From a virus: a DNA stretch of 32,559 bases. The translations under genes and the position numbers were made by a program. Under the pieces are notes generated by a model. It did no database searches, was not told the origin of the DNA, and saw only the letters and a list, made by a program, of their open reading frames with translations. Below, piece by piece: positions 5,659 through 13,273 of this stretch (positions within the stretch are counted from its first letter, which is position 1; the number at the start of each line of letters is the position of its first letter). The DNA is taken from IMG/VR virus record IMGVR_UViG_3300043419_000447, positions 1 to 32,559 of that record; one strand, given 5' to 3'.

Positions 5659-6281
5659 ACTACCACATCCTAAATCTAGAACAAGGCACGCCGGAGTGGC
5701 TAAACGCTCGCAAGGGCAAGCTGACGGCATCGCAAGCGGCAAGCATCATCACGCCAACAGGCAAACTAGCGGCGGCATCCAAGGGGTTGATGCGCAAGCT
5801 GGCCCGGGAGTGCCTGCTGGATGATCCTCTGGAGTTCCAAGGCAACGCCGCTACGCAATGGGGACATGCGCACGAGCCAATCGCTCGCAATGCATTCTCC
5901 GAGCTAACCGGTCACGCAGTCGACACCGTTGGAATGCTGCAATCTAGCTTGCATCCATGCTTGGCTTGCTCGCCTGATGGACTGCTGATGATCGACGGCG
6001 TGATTCACGGGCTGGAGATCAAGTGCCCATCGGTGGACACTCACGTCGATTATCTACTCGATGGCGAGTTGCCAGCTAAATACCGTCCACAGGTGCATTT
6101 CAGCATGGCGATCACTGGCATTCAGACGTGGTATTTCATGAGCTACTTTCCGGGGTTAAAGCCTTTGATCCTGCCAGTCCACTGGGACGAATACACCGAG
6201 AAGATCAAGGACGCTGCATTGTCATTTGCAGCGGAGTATGAGCAGGAGATGCCGAGAATCCTTAACGCGATCAGACCATGA
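5655..6281 (+). CDS. YqaJ/lambda-exonuclease-family recombination nuclease
   Basis: A 208-residue protein. GTPEWLNARKGKLTASQAAS at the N-terminus is the hallmark opening of YqaJ viral recombinases. Catalytic residues of the PD-(D/E)xK fold are visible: Glu74 in GHAHEPIA, Asp108 in SPDGLL, Glu121 and Lys123 in LEIKCPS, and Gln146 in PQVHF. These enzymes degrade the 5' strand of double-stranded ends so that the RecT-like partner can anneal the 3' strand. With the SSB-like gene this makes a complete two-component recombination system. All motifs are intact. The start is set by ATGA overlap. Confidence 0.9.
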   Translation: MNYHILNLEQGTPEWLNARKGKLTASQAASIITPTGKLAAASKGLMRKLARECLLDDPLEFQGNAATQWGHAHEPIARNAFSELTGHAVDTVGMLQSSLHPCLACSPDGLLMIDGVIHGLEIKCPSVDTHVDYLLDGELPAKYRPQVHFSMAITGIQTWYFMSYFPGLKPLILPVHWDEYTEKIKDAALSFAAEYEQEMPRILNAIRP

Positions 6282-6541
6282 CACCAACACAAGAACAGAT
6301 CGAGGCGGCGTTGGCGTATGCTGCTGATAACGAAATCGCATGGGACACCGAAATTATTGACGCATGGCAGCAAAAGAAATGCGTCAACAATCTTCTTGCG
6401 GATAGATACGCAGCATCAGCAGCAATCCTCGCCGCCGCATACCGCGAACTGCGAGAAGAAAACAACCGCTTGAAGGCATGGGCAGATTTGGCGATTTCGT
6501 CAAACGCATTGCTTGAAATTGAAAGATTGAAGAAACTATGA
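6278..6541 (+). CDS. Hypothetical helical protein
   Basis: An 87-residue, largely helical protein: residues 5-20 (EQIEAALAYAADNEI), then a long Ala- and Glu-rich helix from about residue 45 to 87 that could be coiled coil (YRELREENNRLKAWADLA). I recognise no family with a known function. Similar short proteins are frequent in phage early operons. Overlaps of ATGA type on both sides support the coordinates. Confidence 0.6.
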   Translation: MTPTQEQIEAALAYAADNEIAWDTEIIDAWQQKKCVNNLLADRYAASAAILAAAYRELREENNRLKAWADLAISSNALLEIERLKKL

Positions 6542-6744
6542 GCAGACCGATGAGCAGCGCGGAATCCGCGCATTATGAACGCAGATCGAAGGACTCCGAA
6601 ACCGAGCCGCCACAGGCGCGATGGCAAGCGTCGTTTAACCGCGCGTGCGACAAGTTCCTGATGGAGCGTGTGCCAGGCTACAAGGTGCAGTTTGTCGAAT
6701 ACAGTGAGCGAGCCAAAAAGTCATGGGCGAAACGGAAACTTTAG
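6538..6744 (+). CDS. Hypothetical small basic protein
   Basis: A 68-residue protein rich in Arg and Lys at the C-terminus (YSERAKKSWAKRKL). No motif is recognised. The net positive charge would fit nucleic-acid binding, but nothing specific shows it. The start overlaps the previous gene by ATGA. The 3' end overlaps the next ORF by 22 bases, so one of the two boundaries may be imprecise. Confidence 0.5.
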   Translation: MSRPMSSAESAHYERRSKDSETEPPQARWQASFNRACDKFLMERVPGYKVQFVEYSERAKKSWAKRKL

Positions 6745-6908
6745 AGAAGCTGCGCCAATGGTGGCAGGCCGCGCCAAAAGAGGAACGGCTTGCCATCAAC
6801 ATCACAGCCGCGGCGCTGAAGGTTGACGACCCAGAGCATCGGCAAAGCGTGCAGCGGCGGATAGAGGCGCATTGGAGGAGATTCATCAACAAGGATTACA
6901 CGAAATGA
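6723..6908 (+). CDS. Hypothetical small helical protein
   Basis: A 61-residue protein with several Trp and Arg residues (LRQWWQAAPKEERLAIN; RRIEAHWRRFI). Probably two or three helices. No family is recognised. It overlaps the gene before by 22 bases and the gene after by ATGA. No strong ribosome-binding site is present, so translational coupling is likely. Confidence 0.5.
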   Translation: MGETETLEKLRQWWQAAPKEERLAINITAAALKVDDPEHRQSVQRRIEAHWRRFINKDYTK

Positions 6909-7105
6909 AAGAACGATACGGACTCGAAAGTATTCCGACAGTCAAAGACGCGCATTCACCGGCGGGGCAAGCATTTCACGCGCCAGTGAGCTATGCAGAT
7001 CTACCTGACTGCCCTGTTTGCAAATATGGAACGCCAATGGAAAGAGACGGCAAACTGGTATGTATTGATTGCAAGGCAGTTGTCGGAACTACTCAAAAAC
7101 GATGA
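6905..7105 (+). CDS. Small zinc-ribbon protein
   Basis: A 66-residue protein with CPVC at about residues 36-39 and CIDC at about 53-56, separated by a short beta-hairpin (YGTPMERDGKLV). This four-cysteine knuckle pair is a typical zinc ribbon. Such small proteins often bind DNA, RNA or RNA polymerase, and the target here is unknown. The ATG at 6905 is chosen for its ATGA overlap with the preceding stop. Starting earlier would only extend into the previous gene. Confidence 0.65.
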   Translation: MKERYGLESIPTVKDAHSPAGQAFHAPVSYADLPDCPVCKYGTPMERDGKLVCIDCKAVVGTTQKR

Positions 7106-7302
7106 AACAAGCACTATCCACAACCGAGAAGATGATCCTGCGTGACTTGAGCGCTGGGCAGTCAACTGCGGATGCTATCGCGCTGCGATTCGGGCAGACA
7201 GCCGAGCAGATCCGCAAGGCGATGACGCGACTTGAGAAGCTGCGCATGGTAGGATCGAAGAAGATCAACAATGGAAAGTTTACGGTTTATGAGTTGCGGT
7301 AA
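7102..7302 (+). CDS. Small winged-helix protein
   Basis: A 66-residue protein with the sequence logic of a winged helix: KMILRDLSAGQSTADAIALRF, then QTAEQIRKAMTRLEKLRMVG, then a wing NNGKFTVYELR. The second helix is a good recognition helix. It is the last gene of early operon 1 and lies just before promoter P2 and the structured leader, so it is a candidate regulator of that leader or of P1-P3. The start overlaps the previous stop by ATGA. Confidence 0.62.
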   Translation: MKQALSTTEKMILRDLSAGQSTADAIALRFGQTAEQIRKAMTRLEKLRMVGSKKINNGKFTVYELR

Positions 7303-7311
7303 AAAATAAAT

Positions 7312-7351
7312 TTGACACAAACGCAATTTGCTGACATATTCAGCGCGTCAC
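7312..7351 (+). promoter_or_regulatory. Early promoter P2
   Basis: TTGACA at 7312-7317 is a perfect -35 box. It is followed by a 17-bp spacer and CATATT (7335-7340), then after 2 bases GCGCGTCAC (7343-7351), which spans the expected start site near 7347. This is the best sigma70-like promoter in the window. It shares spacing and the start-site block with P1 and P3. It points into the structured leader upstream of the helicase gene. Confidence 0.72.
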
Positions 7352-7456
7352 GACCGGACCCGTGATTAGCCTTCAAAACATTTTCCCCGCCATGGGGTCA
7401 GTTCTGCAAATGCTCAGGCACGCGCAGGTCCGGACTGACAACGTGGCGGGATTTTT
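7343..7456 (+). ncRNA. Structured leader or small RNA with alternative helices and terminator-like end
   Basis: Transcription from P2 would start near 7347. Visible helices: CCCGCCA (7386-7392) with TGGCGGG (7444-7450), followed by ATTTTTATT; GTCAGT (7397-7402) with ACTGAC (7434-7439); CTGC/GCAG (7404-7407/7424-7427); TGC/GCA (7411-7413/7418-7420). Together they make one long irregular hairpin. Competing with it are CCCC-GCCAT-GGGG (7385-7397) and a long-range perfect helix CCGGACC (7354-7360) with GGTCCGG (7427-7433). The last crosses the terminator helix, so it is either a pseudoknot or a switch. The hairpin ends 12 bases before the GTG start of the helicase. Either an attenuator or a free-standing RNA of about 110 nt fits. 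Confidence 0.62.
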
Positions 7457-7462
7457 ATTGTC

Positions 7463-8818
7463 GTGATTCTAAGACCATATCAACAGGAACTCTTCGCCGA
7501 TATTCAAGGCGCATTGCGTTCTGGTATTCGCGCACCGCTTGTCGTATCACCTACTGGATCCGGCAAGACTGCCACATTCTGCTACATAGCACACAGAGCA
7601 GGACAAGCGCAAAGCGATACACTGATACTAGTTCATCGCACCGAGCTAGTCAGTCAAACGAGCCAGACGCTGACGAACTACGGCGTGACGCACGGAATCA
7701 TTCAACCAGGTATATCGCCGGCACCTCAGCACAAGGTGCAACTCGGCATGGTGCAGACCATCGCTCGTAGGTTGACAAAGATCACTCCACCGAAGCTGAT
7801 CATCGTGGATGAATGCCATCACATGCCAGCATCGCAATACCGCGCAGTGGTCATGGCATTCCCATCCGCTCGCGTGATTGGATTTACTGCAACGCCATTG
7901 CGTCTTGATGGCAAGGGGCTGGGTGATTTCTTCGATCAGATCATCGAAGGGCCGAAAGTCGAATGGTTGATGGAAAACGGATTCTTGTGCCGTCCAAAGT
8001 ATTATGCACCGCCAACCTGCGCGGATCTAAGTAACATACGCAAGCGTGCCGGAGACTATGCGTCTGATGATCTTGCCGCAGCGATGAACAAACCAAAGGT
8101 GACAGGTGGCGTGATTGCTCACTACCGCAAGATTTGCCCGGGAGCGCGAGCAGTTGCGTTTTGCGTTACCATCGCTCATGCCGAGCAGGTGGCCGAAGAA
8201 TTTAACGCCGCAGGAATACCGTCTGGAGTCATCAGCGGGAACATGGACAAAAACGATCGGAAGCAAATTGTGCAGGATCTCGCGGATGCGAAAATCAAGG
8301 TCATGTGCAGTGTTGATACGGTATCGGAAGGATTTGACCTGCCAAGCGTTGACGCGGCGATCCTGCTTCGCAAGACGCAATCTCTGGGTTTGTATTTGCA
8401 ACAGGTCGGTCGCGTATTGAGGCCAGCGGAAGGCAAGCAAGCGGTCATTCTGGATCATGTCGGAAACATTGCAAAGCATGGACTCGCAGAGGATGAGCGC
8501 GAATGGTCACTGGAAGGCATCGAAAAGGACGACAAAAAGAAGAAATCCGAGCTGTCACGCAATAAGCAATGCGGATCCTGCTACGCGGTTTATGACAGGT
8601 TCAAAAGCAAATCCTGCCCAGAGTGCGGACATGTCGAAGCGCCGAAGATCCCAGAGCAGACAGATGGCGAGCTTGTCGAAATCAAGCGCATCGAAAAAGC
8701 GCCATTGCGCGAACTTATGAAGGAAGTCAAAACCAGAGAAGACCTGAAGCGCATCGCCAAAGTCAAAGGCTACAAGCCGGGATTCGTATGGTATAAAGCC
8801 AAGGAACTAAATTTATGA
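7463..8818 (+). CDS. SF2 DEAD/DEAH-box helicase with C-terminal zinc ribbon
   Basis: A 451-residue superfamily 2 helicase. Motif I SPTGSGKT is at 29-36, motif II DECHH at 116-120, motif III FTATP at 141-145 and motif VI QQVGRVLRP at 313-321, so both RecA-like domains are complete. C370, C373, C385 and C388 form a zinc ribbon (CGSC...CPEC), and a basic tail follows. Phage enzymes of this type remodel replication forks and recombination intermediates (UvsW-like role). The start is a GTG directly at the N-terminus of the conserved domain. There is no Shine-Dalgarno site, and a terminator-like hairpin lies just upstream, so expression may be controlled there. It is coupled to the nuclease gene by ATGA. 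Confidence 0.9.
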   Translation: MILRPYQQELFADIQGALRSGIRAPLVVSPTGSGKTATFCYIAHRAGQAQSDTLILVHRTELVSQTSQTLTNYGVTHGIIQPGISPAPQHKVQLGMVQTIARRLTKITPPKLIIVDECHHMPASQYRAVVMAFPSARVIGFTATPLRLDGKGLGDFFDQIIEGPKVEWLMENGFLCRPKYYAPPTCADLSNIRKRAGDYASDDLAAAMNKPKVTGGVIAHYRKICPGARAVAFCVTIAHAEQVAEEFNAAGIPSGVISGNMDKNDRKQIVQDLADAKIKVMCSVDTVSEGFDLPSVDAAILLRKTQSLGLYLQQVGRVLRPAEGKQAVILDHVGNIAKHGLAEDEREWSLEGIEKDDKKKKSELSRNKQCGSCYAVYDRFKSKSCPECGHVEAPKIPEQTDGELVEIKRIEKAPLRELMKEVKTREDLKRIAKVKGYKPGFVWYKAKELNL

Positions 8819-9168
8819 CAGAATCGAAAATACAATCGGAAATCATGGCGGCTTGCAATAAAGCCGAAACGCGAGCATGGCGAAACAACATCGCTAAGCT
8901 ACAGGTGCGAGGTCGCTGGGTGAATTTCGGAATACCCGGCAAAGGCGGATCCGACTTGATCGGATTCCACACGATGACAATCGAGCCACACCACGTCGGG
9001 CAGAAAGTTGCGGTTTTTCTTGCAATCGAATGCAAAACGGAAACAGGTAAAGCCTCGCCAGAACAAAAGAACTTCATCGAATTTGTGCGCAGTCGCGGTG
9101 GAATCGCTGGAATCGCACGAAGCGCATCGGACGCAGTGAAACTCATTAACCAATACAAATCATGCTAG
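8815..9168 (+). CDS. VRR-NUC domain nuclease
   Basis: A 117-residue protein matching the VRR-NUC subgroup of PD-(D/E)xK nucleases: Glu9 in the first helix, Asp47 in GGSDLIG, Glu72 and Lys74 in AIECKTETG, and Gln84 in SPEQKNFIE. Stand-alone VRR-NUC proteins are common in phages beside SF2 helicases. Some related proteins resolve branched DNA. It overlaps the helicase gene by ATGA and the primase gene by 7 bases, so the three are probably made together for fork processing. Confidence 0.85.
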   Translation: MTESKIQSEIMAACNKAETRAWRNNIAKLQVRGRWVNFGIPGKGGSDLIGFHTMTIEPHHVGQKVAVFLAIECKTETGKASPEQKNFIEFVRSRGGIAGIARSASDAVKLINQYKSC

Positions 9169-11594
9169 ACACATCAAAAATCGAGCGCCTACGCTCCAAA
9201 GGAACAAAACAAATCGGACGTTGCCCAGCTTGTGCAGAGCATGGCGGCGATAACAACGCGGATCACCTCATCATCAACGAGGACGGTAAATTCGGATGCG
9301 TAGTAAACCAAGGCGCGGAAGGCAAAGACCACAGGAAGCGCATTGCGGAGCTTGTCGGGATCCCGACGGAGAAACCAGCAAAGCGAACCTACACGGCACT
9401 GCCACACGCGCCAACAAATCAACCGATGCCAGACCTGCGGCATTACAAACACGGTAGACCGTCGACGCATTGGATCTATCGAACCGAGGAAGGCAACATC
9501 GCGGGAATCATCGCACGATTCGACCTGTCGAATGGCAAAAAGGAAACACTGCCAATGGTATGGTGCAAAGACTCAAACGGAGGCGCGACTTGGCAATGGA
9601 AAGCGATGAAAGAACCACGACCACTCTATGCGCTGCCATTCACAAGTGAAACCATCGTTGTCGTCGAAGGCGAGAAATGCGCCGATGCCGTAGCTCGCGC
9701 TGGGTATCACGCAACAACGTGGGCAGGTGGATGCGCGGCAATGTCGAAGACCGACTTTTCGACGCTCAAAGGCAAACATGTGATTCTCTGGCCCGATAAC
9801 GATGCGCCTGGTAAGCGAGCCATGGAATCAGTCGCGGCGATCATTAAACCGTATGCCGCAAGCGTGAAATTCGTGCAGATCCCAGACGGCAAACCCGAAG
9901 CATGGGACGCGGCTGATACCGATGATGACGAGGTCAGTCAGTTAATCTCGACCGCATCGGAGCCAATCAAGCGGATCGCTGTGGATTGCTTCGAAGCGCC
10001 AGAGAATGCGCCAACCGACCGACTGCTTGATTTGCCATTCCGAGTGCTTGGCATGGACGATGGGCAAATGCGCTATATGCCAGACAACGGCCAGCACATC
10101 GTTAGCCTGTCACCCGCGAGCCACAGCAAGCTGAATCTGATGCAGCTCGCGCCATTGCAGACTTGGGAGCAATCATTCCCGGGCAAGTCGGGAGTCGATT
10201 GGGATGCCGCTTGTAACGCGCTAATCCAGTTCTCTCAGTCCATGCCGAAATTTGACCCACGCTTAATCCGTGGACGTGGATGCTGGATCGACGGCGGCGA
10301 CGTGGTCTACCATGCCGGCGACAAGCTAGCAGTCGGAGGAAAGTCGATGCTGATACCTCGCTACAAATCACCTCAGAGGGCAATTTACGAATCTGGGCTG
10401 TCTATTTCCATCGACACCGAGAACCCCGCCAAAAACGCCGATTCTGCGCAACTGATCACGCTTTGCGAGTTGCTATCATTCGAGCAACCCCTATTCGGTA
10501 AACTCCTCGCTGGATGGATCGCGCTCGCACCAATATGCGGCGCTATGCAGTGGAGACCGCACATCTGGATTACAGGCGCATCTGGCAGCGGAAAGACATG
10601 GATCATGGGTAACATCGTCAAGCCTCTGGTAGGTGGCAGCGCTGTATTCGTGCAGGGCAACACATCCGAGGCGGGAATCCGTGGGCAACTTGGATCCGAT
10701 GCGCTACCAGTGATGTTCGACGAAGCGGAGGCGGAAAACCAACGCAGCGGAACACGCATGGAAGGCGTTCTAGAACTAGCTCGCCAATCATCGGCAGAAT
10801 CAGGCGCTGGAATCGTCAAAGGAACGCAGACAGGCGGAAGCATCACCTACATGGTGCGCTCGATGTTCTGTTTTGCTTCCATCGGAGTCGCCGCAGTAAA
10901 AAAAGCCGATACGAGCCGGATCACGGTTCTGGGACTTCGCAAATCCGACGATACAAAGCAATTCGCTCGCGTCGTGGCGCTATGGCGCGAAACAGTCGCC
11001 CGGGCTGAGTATTGCGCGAGCATACGCGCACGCAGCATTGCCAACGCCCGAACGATCCGCCATAACGCGCAGATCTTCAGCAATGCGGCCGTCATCCATA
11101 CCGGTGACAAGCGTAGCGCGGATCAGATCGGCACACTGCTCGCTGGGGCATTCTCGCTAACCAGCACCAAGGAGATCACCGAGCAAGTTGCCGGTGATTG
11201 GCTCGCGAAGCAGGACTGGAGCGGATTTAAGGTAGATGCAGTGGACGCAGACGAGAACCAGTGCCTTGCTCATCTGTTCTCCTCGCTCATTCGGGTTGAA
11301 AAGCAGTTTGGCACCGAGCAGATCACGATCGACGAAGCTGTCACGCGTATCAAGATGGGCGTAAATGCCGAACCGGAGACGATGGCATTGCTTCGTATCG
11401 GCATCAAGATCGAGGGCGAGGTGATGGCCATCGCGAATAATCATCAAGGACTGGAACGGTGTTACGCCAACACGCCATGGGCTGGGGCAAAATGGAAGGG
11501 GCAATTCCTGCGCGTCCCGGGTGCATACGCGAGCAAAAACCCCGAAAGGTTCGGTTCCAAGGTGCTCCAGAGGGCTGTTTTCGTCCCTTTGTAA
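9162..11594 (+). CDS. Primase-helicase: zinc finger, Toprim domain and P-loop ATPase (DUF927-like)
   Basis: An 810-residue replication protein. Residues 21-46 hold a CHC2-like zinc finger (CPAC ... C46). The Toprim centre is Glu170 in VVEGEKCADA with Asp212 and Asp214 in LWPDNDAPG. A linker follows, then a helicase-type ATPase with Walker A GASGSGKT (472-479) and Walker B PVMFDEAE (516-523), as in DUF927-type phage helicases. It should synthesise primers and unwind DNA. The 3' end runs into the GTTAC repeats, so the gene end forms part of the candidate origin. Motifs are intact and there is no sign of frameshift. Confidence 0.88.
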   Translation: MLDTSKIERLRSKGTKQIGRCPACAEHGGDNNADHLIINEDGKFGCVVNQGAEGKDHRKRIAELVGIPTEKPAKRTYTALPHAPTNQPMPDLRHYKHGRPSTHWIYRTEEGNIAGIIARFDLSNGKKETLPMVWCKDSNGGATWQWKAMKEPRPLYALPFTSETIVVVEGEKCADAVARAGYHATTWAGGCAAMSKTDFSTLKGKHVILWPDNDAPGKRAMESVAAIIKPYAASVKFVQIPDGKPEAWDAADTDDDEVSQLISTASEPIKRIAVDCFEAPENAPTDRLLDLPFRVLGMDDGQMRYMPDNGQHIVSLSPASHSKLNLMQLAPLQTWEQSFPGKSGVDWDAACNALIQFSQSMPKFDPRLIRGRGCWIDGGDVVYHAGDKLAVGGKSMLIPRYKSPQRAIYESGLSISIDTENPAKNADSAQLITLCELLSFEQPLFGKLLAGWIALAPICGAMQWRPHIWITGASGSGKTWIMGNIVKPLVGGSAVFVQGNTSEAGIRGQLGSDALPVMFDEAEAENQRSGTRMEGVLELARQSSAESGAGIVKGTQTGGSITYMVRSMFCFASIGVAAVKKADTSRITVLGLRKSDDTKQFARVVALWRETVARAEYCASIRARSIANARTIRHNAQIFSNAAVIHTGDKRSADQIGTLLAGAFSLTSTKEITEQVAGDWLAKQDWSGFKVDAVDADENQCLAHLFSSLIRVEKQFGTEQITIDEAVTRIKMGVNAEPETMALLRIGIKIEGEVMAIANNHQGLERCYANTPWAGAKWKGQFLRVPGAYASKNPERFGSKVLQRAVFVPL

Positions 11595-11836
11595 CGCTTT
11601 GTTACGCCCCTTGTTACGCCGCAAACCCTTATGGAATATAGGATGTTACAGATGTTACAGATGTTACGCGAAATTCGCACACATATCCATATATACACAC
11701 ACATTTACACCCCTCCTTATATTAATATCTATGTACAAATATATGTAACAATGTAACAAAACGGAAAAACCCATTGGCACACATAAGAAAAACCTGTTAC
11801 AACCCTCTGTAACACCCTGTAACACCCTGTAACACC
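11591..11836. repeat. Candidate replication origin: twelve GTTAC/GTAAC elements flanking an AT-rich core
   Basis: GTTAC or its complement GTAAC starts at 11591, 11601, 11613, 11645, 11654, 11663, 11745, 11753, 11796, 11809, 11819 and 11829. The left clusters are mainly GTTAC (GATGTTACA three times at 9-bp steps). The right clusters are mainly GTAAC (CCTGTAACAC at 10-bp steps), so the arms are inverted. Between them lies an AT-rich stretch of CATATA/ATATTAATA type (about 11690-11745). The layout resembles iteron origins, and it sits directly after the primase-helicase gene. No other function is seen in these 240 bases. Confidence 0.65.
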
Positions 11837-12043
11837 ATGAACACCCTACCCAACGACGTAGCACGCTGCAACGGCTCCGGATCCGAAGAAGACGGCATCT
11901 GGTATTGGCGCGAAGGCTGTGAGGACTGCCTGAGACGCACGGCACGTAGAAACGGCGTGCATTCGTTCATCGAGCCGCCGCTAATCATCGCTTTTTGGTG
12001 CGAATGGCACATTGAGCCGGAAGAAAAAACCCTTGATAAATAA
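11837..12043 (+). CDS. Cysteine-rich small phage protein (CEDCLRR motif)
   Basis: A 68-residue protein with Cys11, the pair GCEDCLRRT (about 28-36) and Cys55, placed as in a single zinc-binding module. Similar small proteins with a W...CEDCLRR core occur in many phages, with no proven function. The ATG lies directly after the last GTAAC repeat and has no Shine-Dalgarno site, so binding of a protein to the repeats could also block its expression. Confidence 0.6.
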   Translation: MNTLPNDVARCNGSGSEEDGIWYWREGCEDCLRRTARRNGVHSFIEPPLIIAFWCEWHIEPEEKTLDK

Positions 12044-12082
12044 AGGCTGGAAAACTTTTTTTATTTTTCTTGAGAAATATGC

Positions 12083-12131
12083 TTTACACTTTGCAAGTAA
12101 TACATCACATTGCACACGTCACCCGCGTGAC
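12083..12131 (+). promoter_or_regulatory. Early promoter P3 with GTCAC-N4-GTGAC inverted repeat at the start site
   Basis: TTTACA (12083-12088), a 17-bp spacer and CACATT (12106-12111) are followed after 2 bases by ACACGTCACCCG (12114-12125). Spacing and start-site block match P1 and P2. Here the block is part of an inverted repeat, GTCAC (12118-12122) and GTGAC (12127-12131), which could be an operator. It drives the gene at 12159. The 115-base gap after 12043 is AT-rich and holds nothing else that I can support. Confidence 0.58.
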
Positions 12132-12158
12132 CGACATATCAAACGAAACTACACCATT

Positions 12159-12365
12159 ATGACCATACTATCACTCATTGACTACATCGTGCTGACCGCG
12201 CTCACGCTCTCAGCTATCGCAATCACCTGGGCAATCGCGGATTACTTCCGCATGGCTCAGGACACCGAATCGGAAGGCTGGGATCTTCCAGCGCTCGACC
12301 TCGACACCCGTGACCTTGGCGGCGCTGAACATCGGAAAGCTATCTTGAAAGGAGGTCAGCCATGA
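12159..12365 (+). CDS. Small membrane protein
   Basis: A 68-residue protein from the ATG at 12159. Longer in-frame starts lie upstream of the inferred P3 start site and are not supported. Residues 4-29 (core IVLTALTLSAIAITWAI) form one transmembrane segment. Residues 30-68 are acidic and soluble. Function unknown. It is the first gene after P3, and its end contains the GGAGG site for the next gene. Confidence 0.6.
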   Translation: MTILSLIDYIVLTALTLSAIAITWAIADYFRMAQDTESEGWDLPALDLDTRDLGGAEHRKAILKGGQP

Positions 12366-12760
12366 TCCAAAGACACGCACTGGCACTCTGCGAATCCTGC
12401 GATGGATGCGGAACCACCGAGGGAGATCTACGGAATCGCGACTGCCAAGACTGCCTTGGCACCGGCTACGCTTCACCGCAGAAGCGAATCCTGAATCTGC
12501 AAAGCGAGCTTTCCGAGACGCGCTATGAACTCGACAGCTGGGCGAAGCAATGCGAGGCGAATATGGCTCTGCTCAAATTGGCGCTAGAAGCCGGAGATCA
12601 AGCGATCAGGCAACGCGACATACTGGCGGAGGCTTGCAGCAAGCTCATGAAGGTTGTTGGCGCACCAGACACCAATGAATGGCAAACAATAGAAGAATGC
12701 GATGCTGCTTATTTAGCAGGCAAGAAAGCCCTGGCCGCCGTAAAAGGGGGTGGCAAGTGA
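12362..12760 (+). CDS. Zinc-finger plus coiled-coil phage protein
   Basis: A 132-residue protein. Residues 10-36 hold two DnaJ-like knuckles, CESCDGCG and CQDCLGTG, expected to bind zinc. Residues 42-70 form a heptad-rich helix, and the C-terminus ends in a helix AAYLAGKKALAAVKGG. The tail resembles that of the protein at 12938-13273 (AKQALAAMKGG), so the two may share a domain. Role unknown. Start: strong GGAGG site at 12351-12355 and ATGA overlap. Confidence 0.66.
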   Translation: MIQRHALALCESCDGCGTTEGDLRNRDCQDCLGTGYASPQKRILNLQSELSETRYELDSWAKQCEANMALLKLALEAGDQAIRQRDILAEACSKLMKVVGAPDTNEWQTIEECDAAYLAGKKALAAVKGGGK

Positions 12761-12945
12761 GAAACAACGAAGCAGTTATAGGGTTCTTGCTTACTGCAAC
12801 AACCATGGCTATCATTGGTGTTTTCACATTAAGAGAAAAGCTAGACATGCTGCGCGCAGAAGCGGTGCAAAAAGGCTTTGCTGAGTGGATTGTTGACGCA
12901 AGAGGTGAAACTGAATGGCGTTGGAAAGGAGGGAGTCATGAGTGA
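12757..12945 (+). CDS. Small membrane protein with AEW...G...W-WKG tail (GTG start)
   Basis: A 62-residue protein starting at GTG in a GTGA overlap with the previous stop, preceded by a GGGGG run. Residues 7-24 are a transmembrane segment (IGFLLTATTMAIIGVF). The soluble part AVQKGFAEWIVDARGETEWRWKGG is a pattern I associate with small phage membrane proteins. It is possibly a lysis-timing or superinfection factor, which is inference. Confidence 0.6.
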   Translation: MRNNEAVIGFLLTATTMAIIGVFTLREKLDMLRAEAVQKGFAEWIVDARGETEWRWKGGSHE

Positions 12946-13273
12946 TACGCCGAGGACGGATGCCGCTGCAATGCCGATTGATCGGGTAAATACATTTGCA
13001 AGCAGACCATGCAATGTAGTTCATGAAGACGTATGCCGCAAACTCGAACGCGAGCTTGCTGAGGCGAAATTTGATTTGCAATTCCGCCGCGATCTTTACG
13101 CACTTCAATCAAAGGAGCTTGCCGAGGCGCGAGAGCAACGCGATGAGCTGGCGGAGGCTTTGGAGATGGTCGCAACGCACACATACGCAGACGGGCAATG
13201 CGATAATGGCTATTCACCGCAATATGTCGCCAAGCAAGCCCTAGCCGCCATGAAAGGAGGCGCCGATGACTAA
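12938..13273 (+). CDS. Conserved phage protein with DTPRTDA N-terminus and coiled coil
   Basis: A 111-residue protein beginning MSDTPRTDAAA, a recurrent opening of small phage and prophage proteins of unknown role. Residues 35-80 contain the coiled-coil segment KLERELAEAKFDL and EAREQRDELAEALEM. The start has a GGAGGG site and overlaps the previous stop by 8 bases. The C-terminal AAMKGG helix is similar to the end of the protein at 12362-12760, which suggests duplication or domain sharing. Confidence 0.68.
   Translation: MSDTPRTDAAAMPIDRVNTFASRPCNVVHEDVCRKLERELAEAKFDLQFRRDLYALQSKELAEAREQRDELAEALEMVATHTYADGQCDNGYSPQYVAKQALAAMKGGADD

Noticed and set aside
8027-8479. Long minus-strand ORFs (also at 10385-10846, 17891-18343, 21275-21775, 26445-26948 and 31157-31714)
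   Set aside because: All are shadows inside strongly supported + strand genes, with no start signal or domain of their own.
12020-12070. A terminator between 12043 and P3 (A-run, then T-run)
   Set aside because: Only a 4-5 bp A/T stem can be drawn. It is too weak to call.
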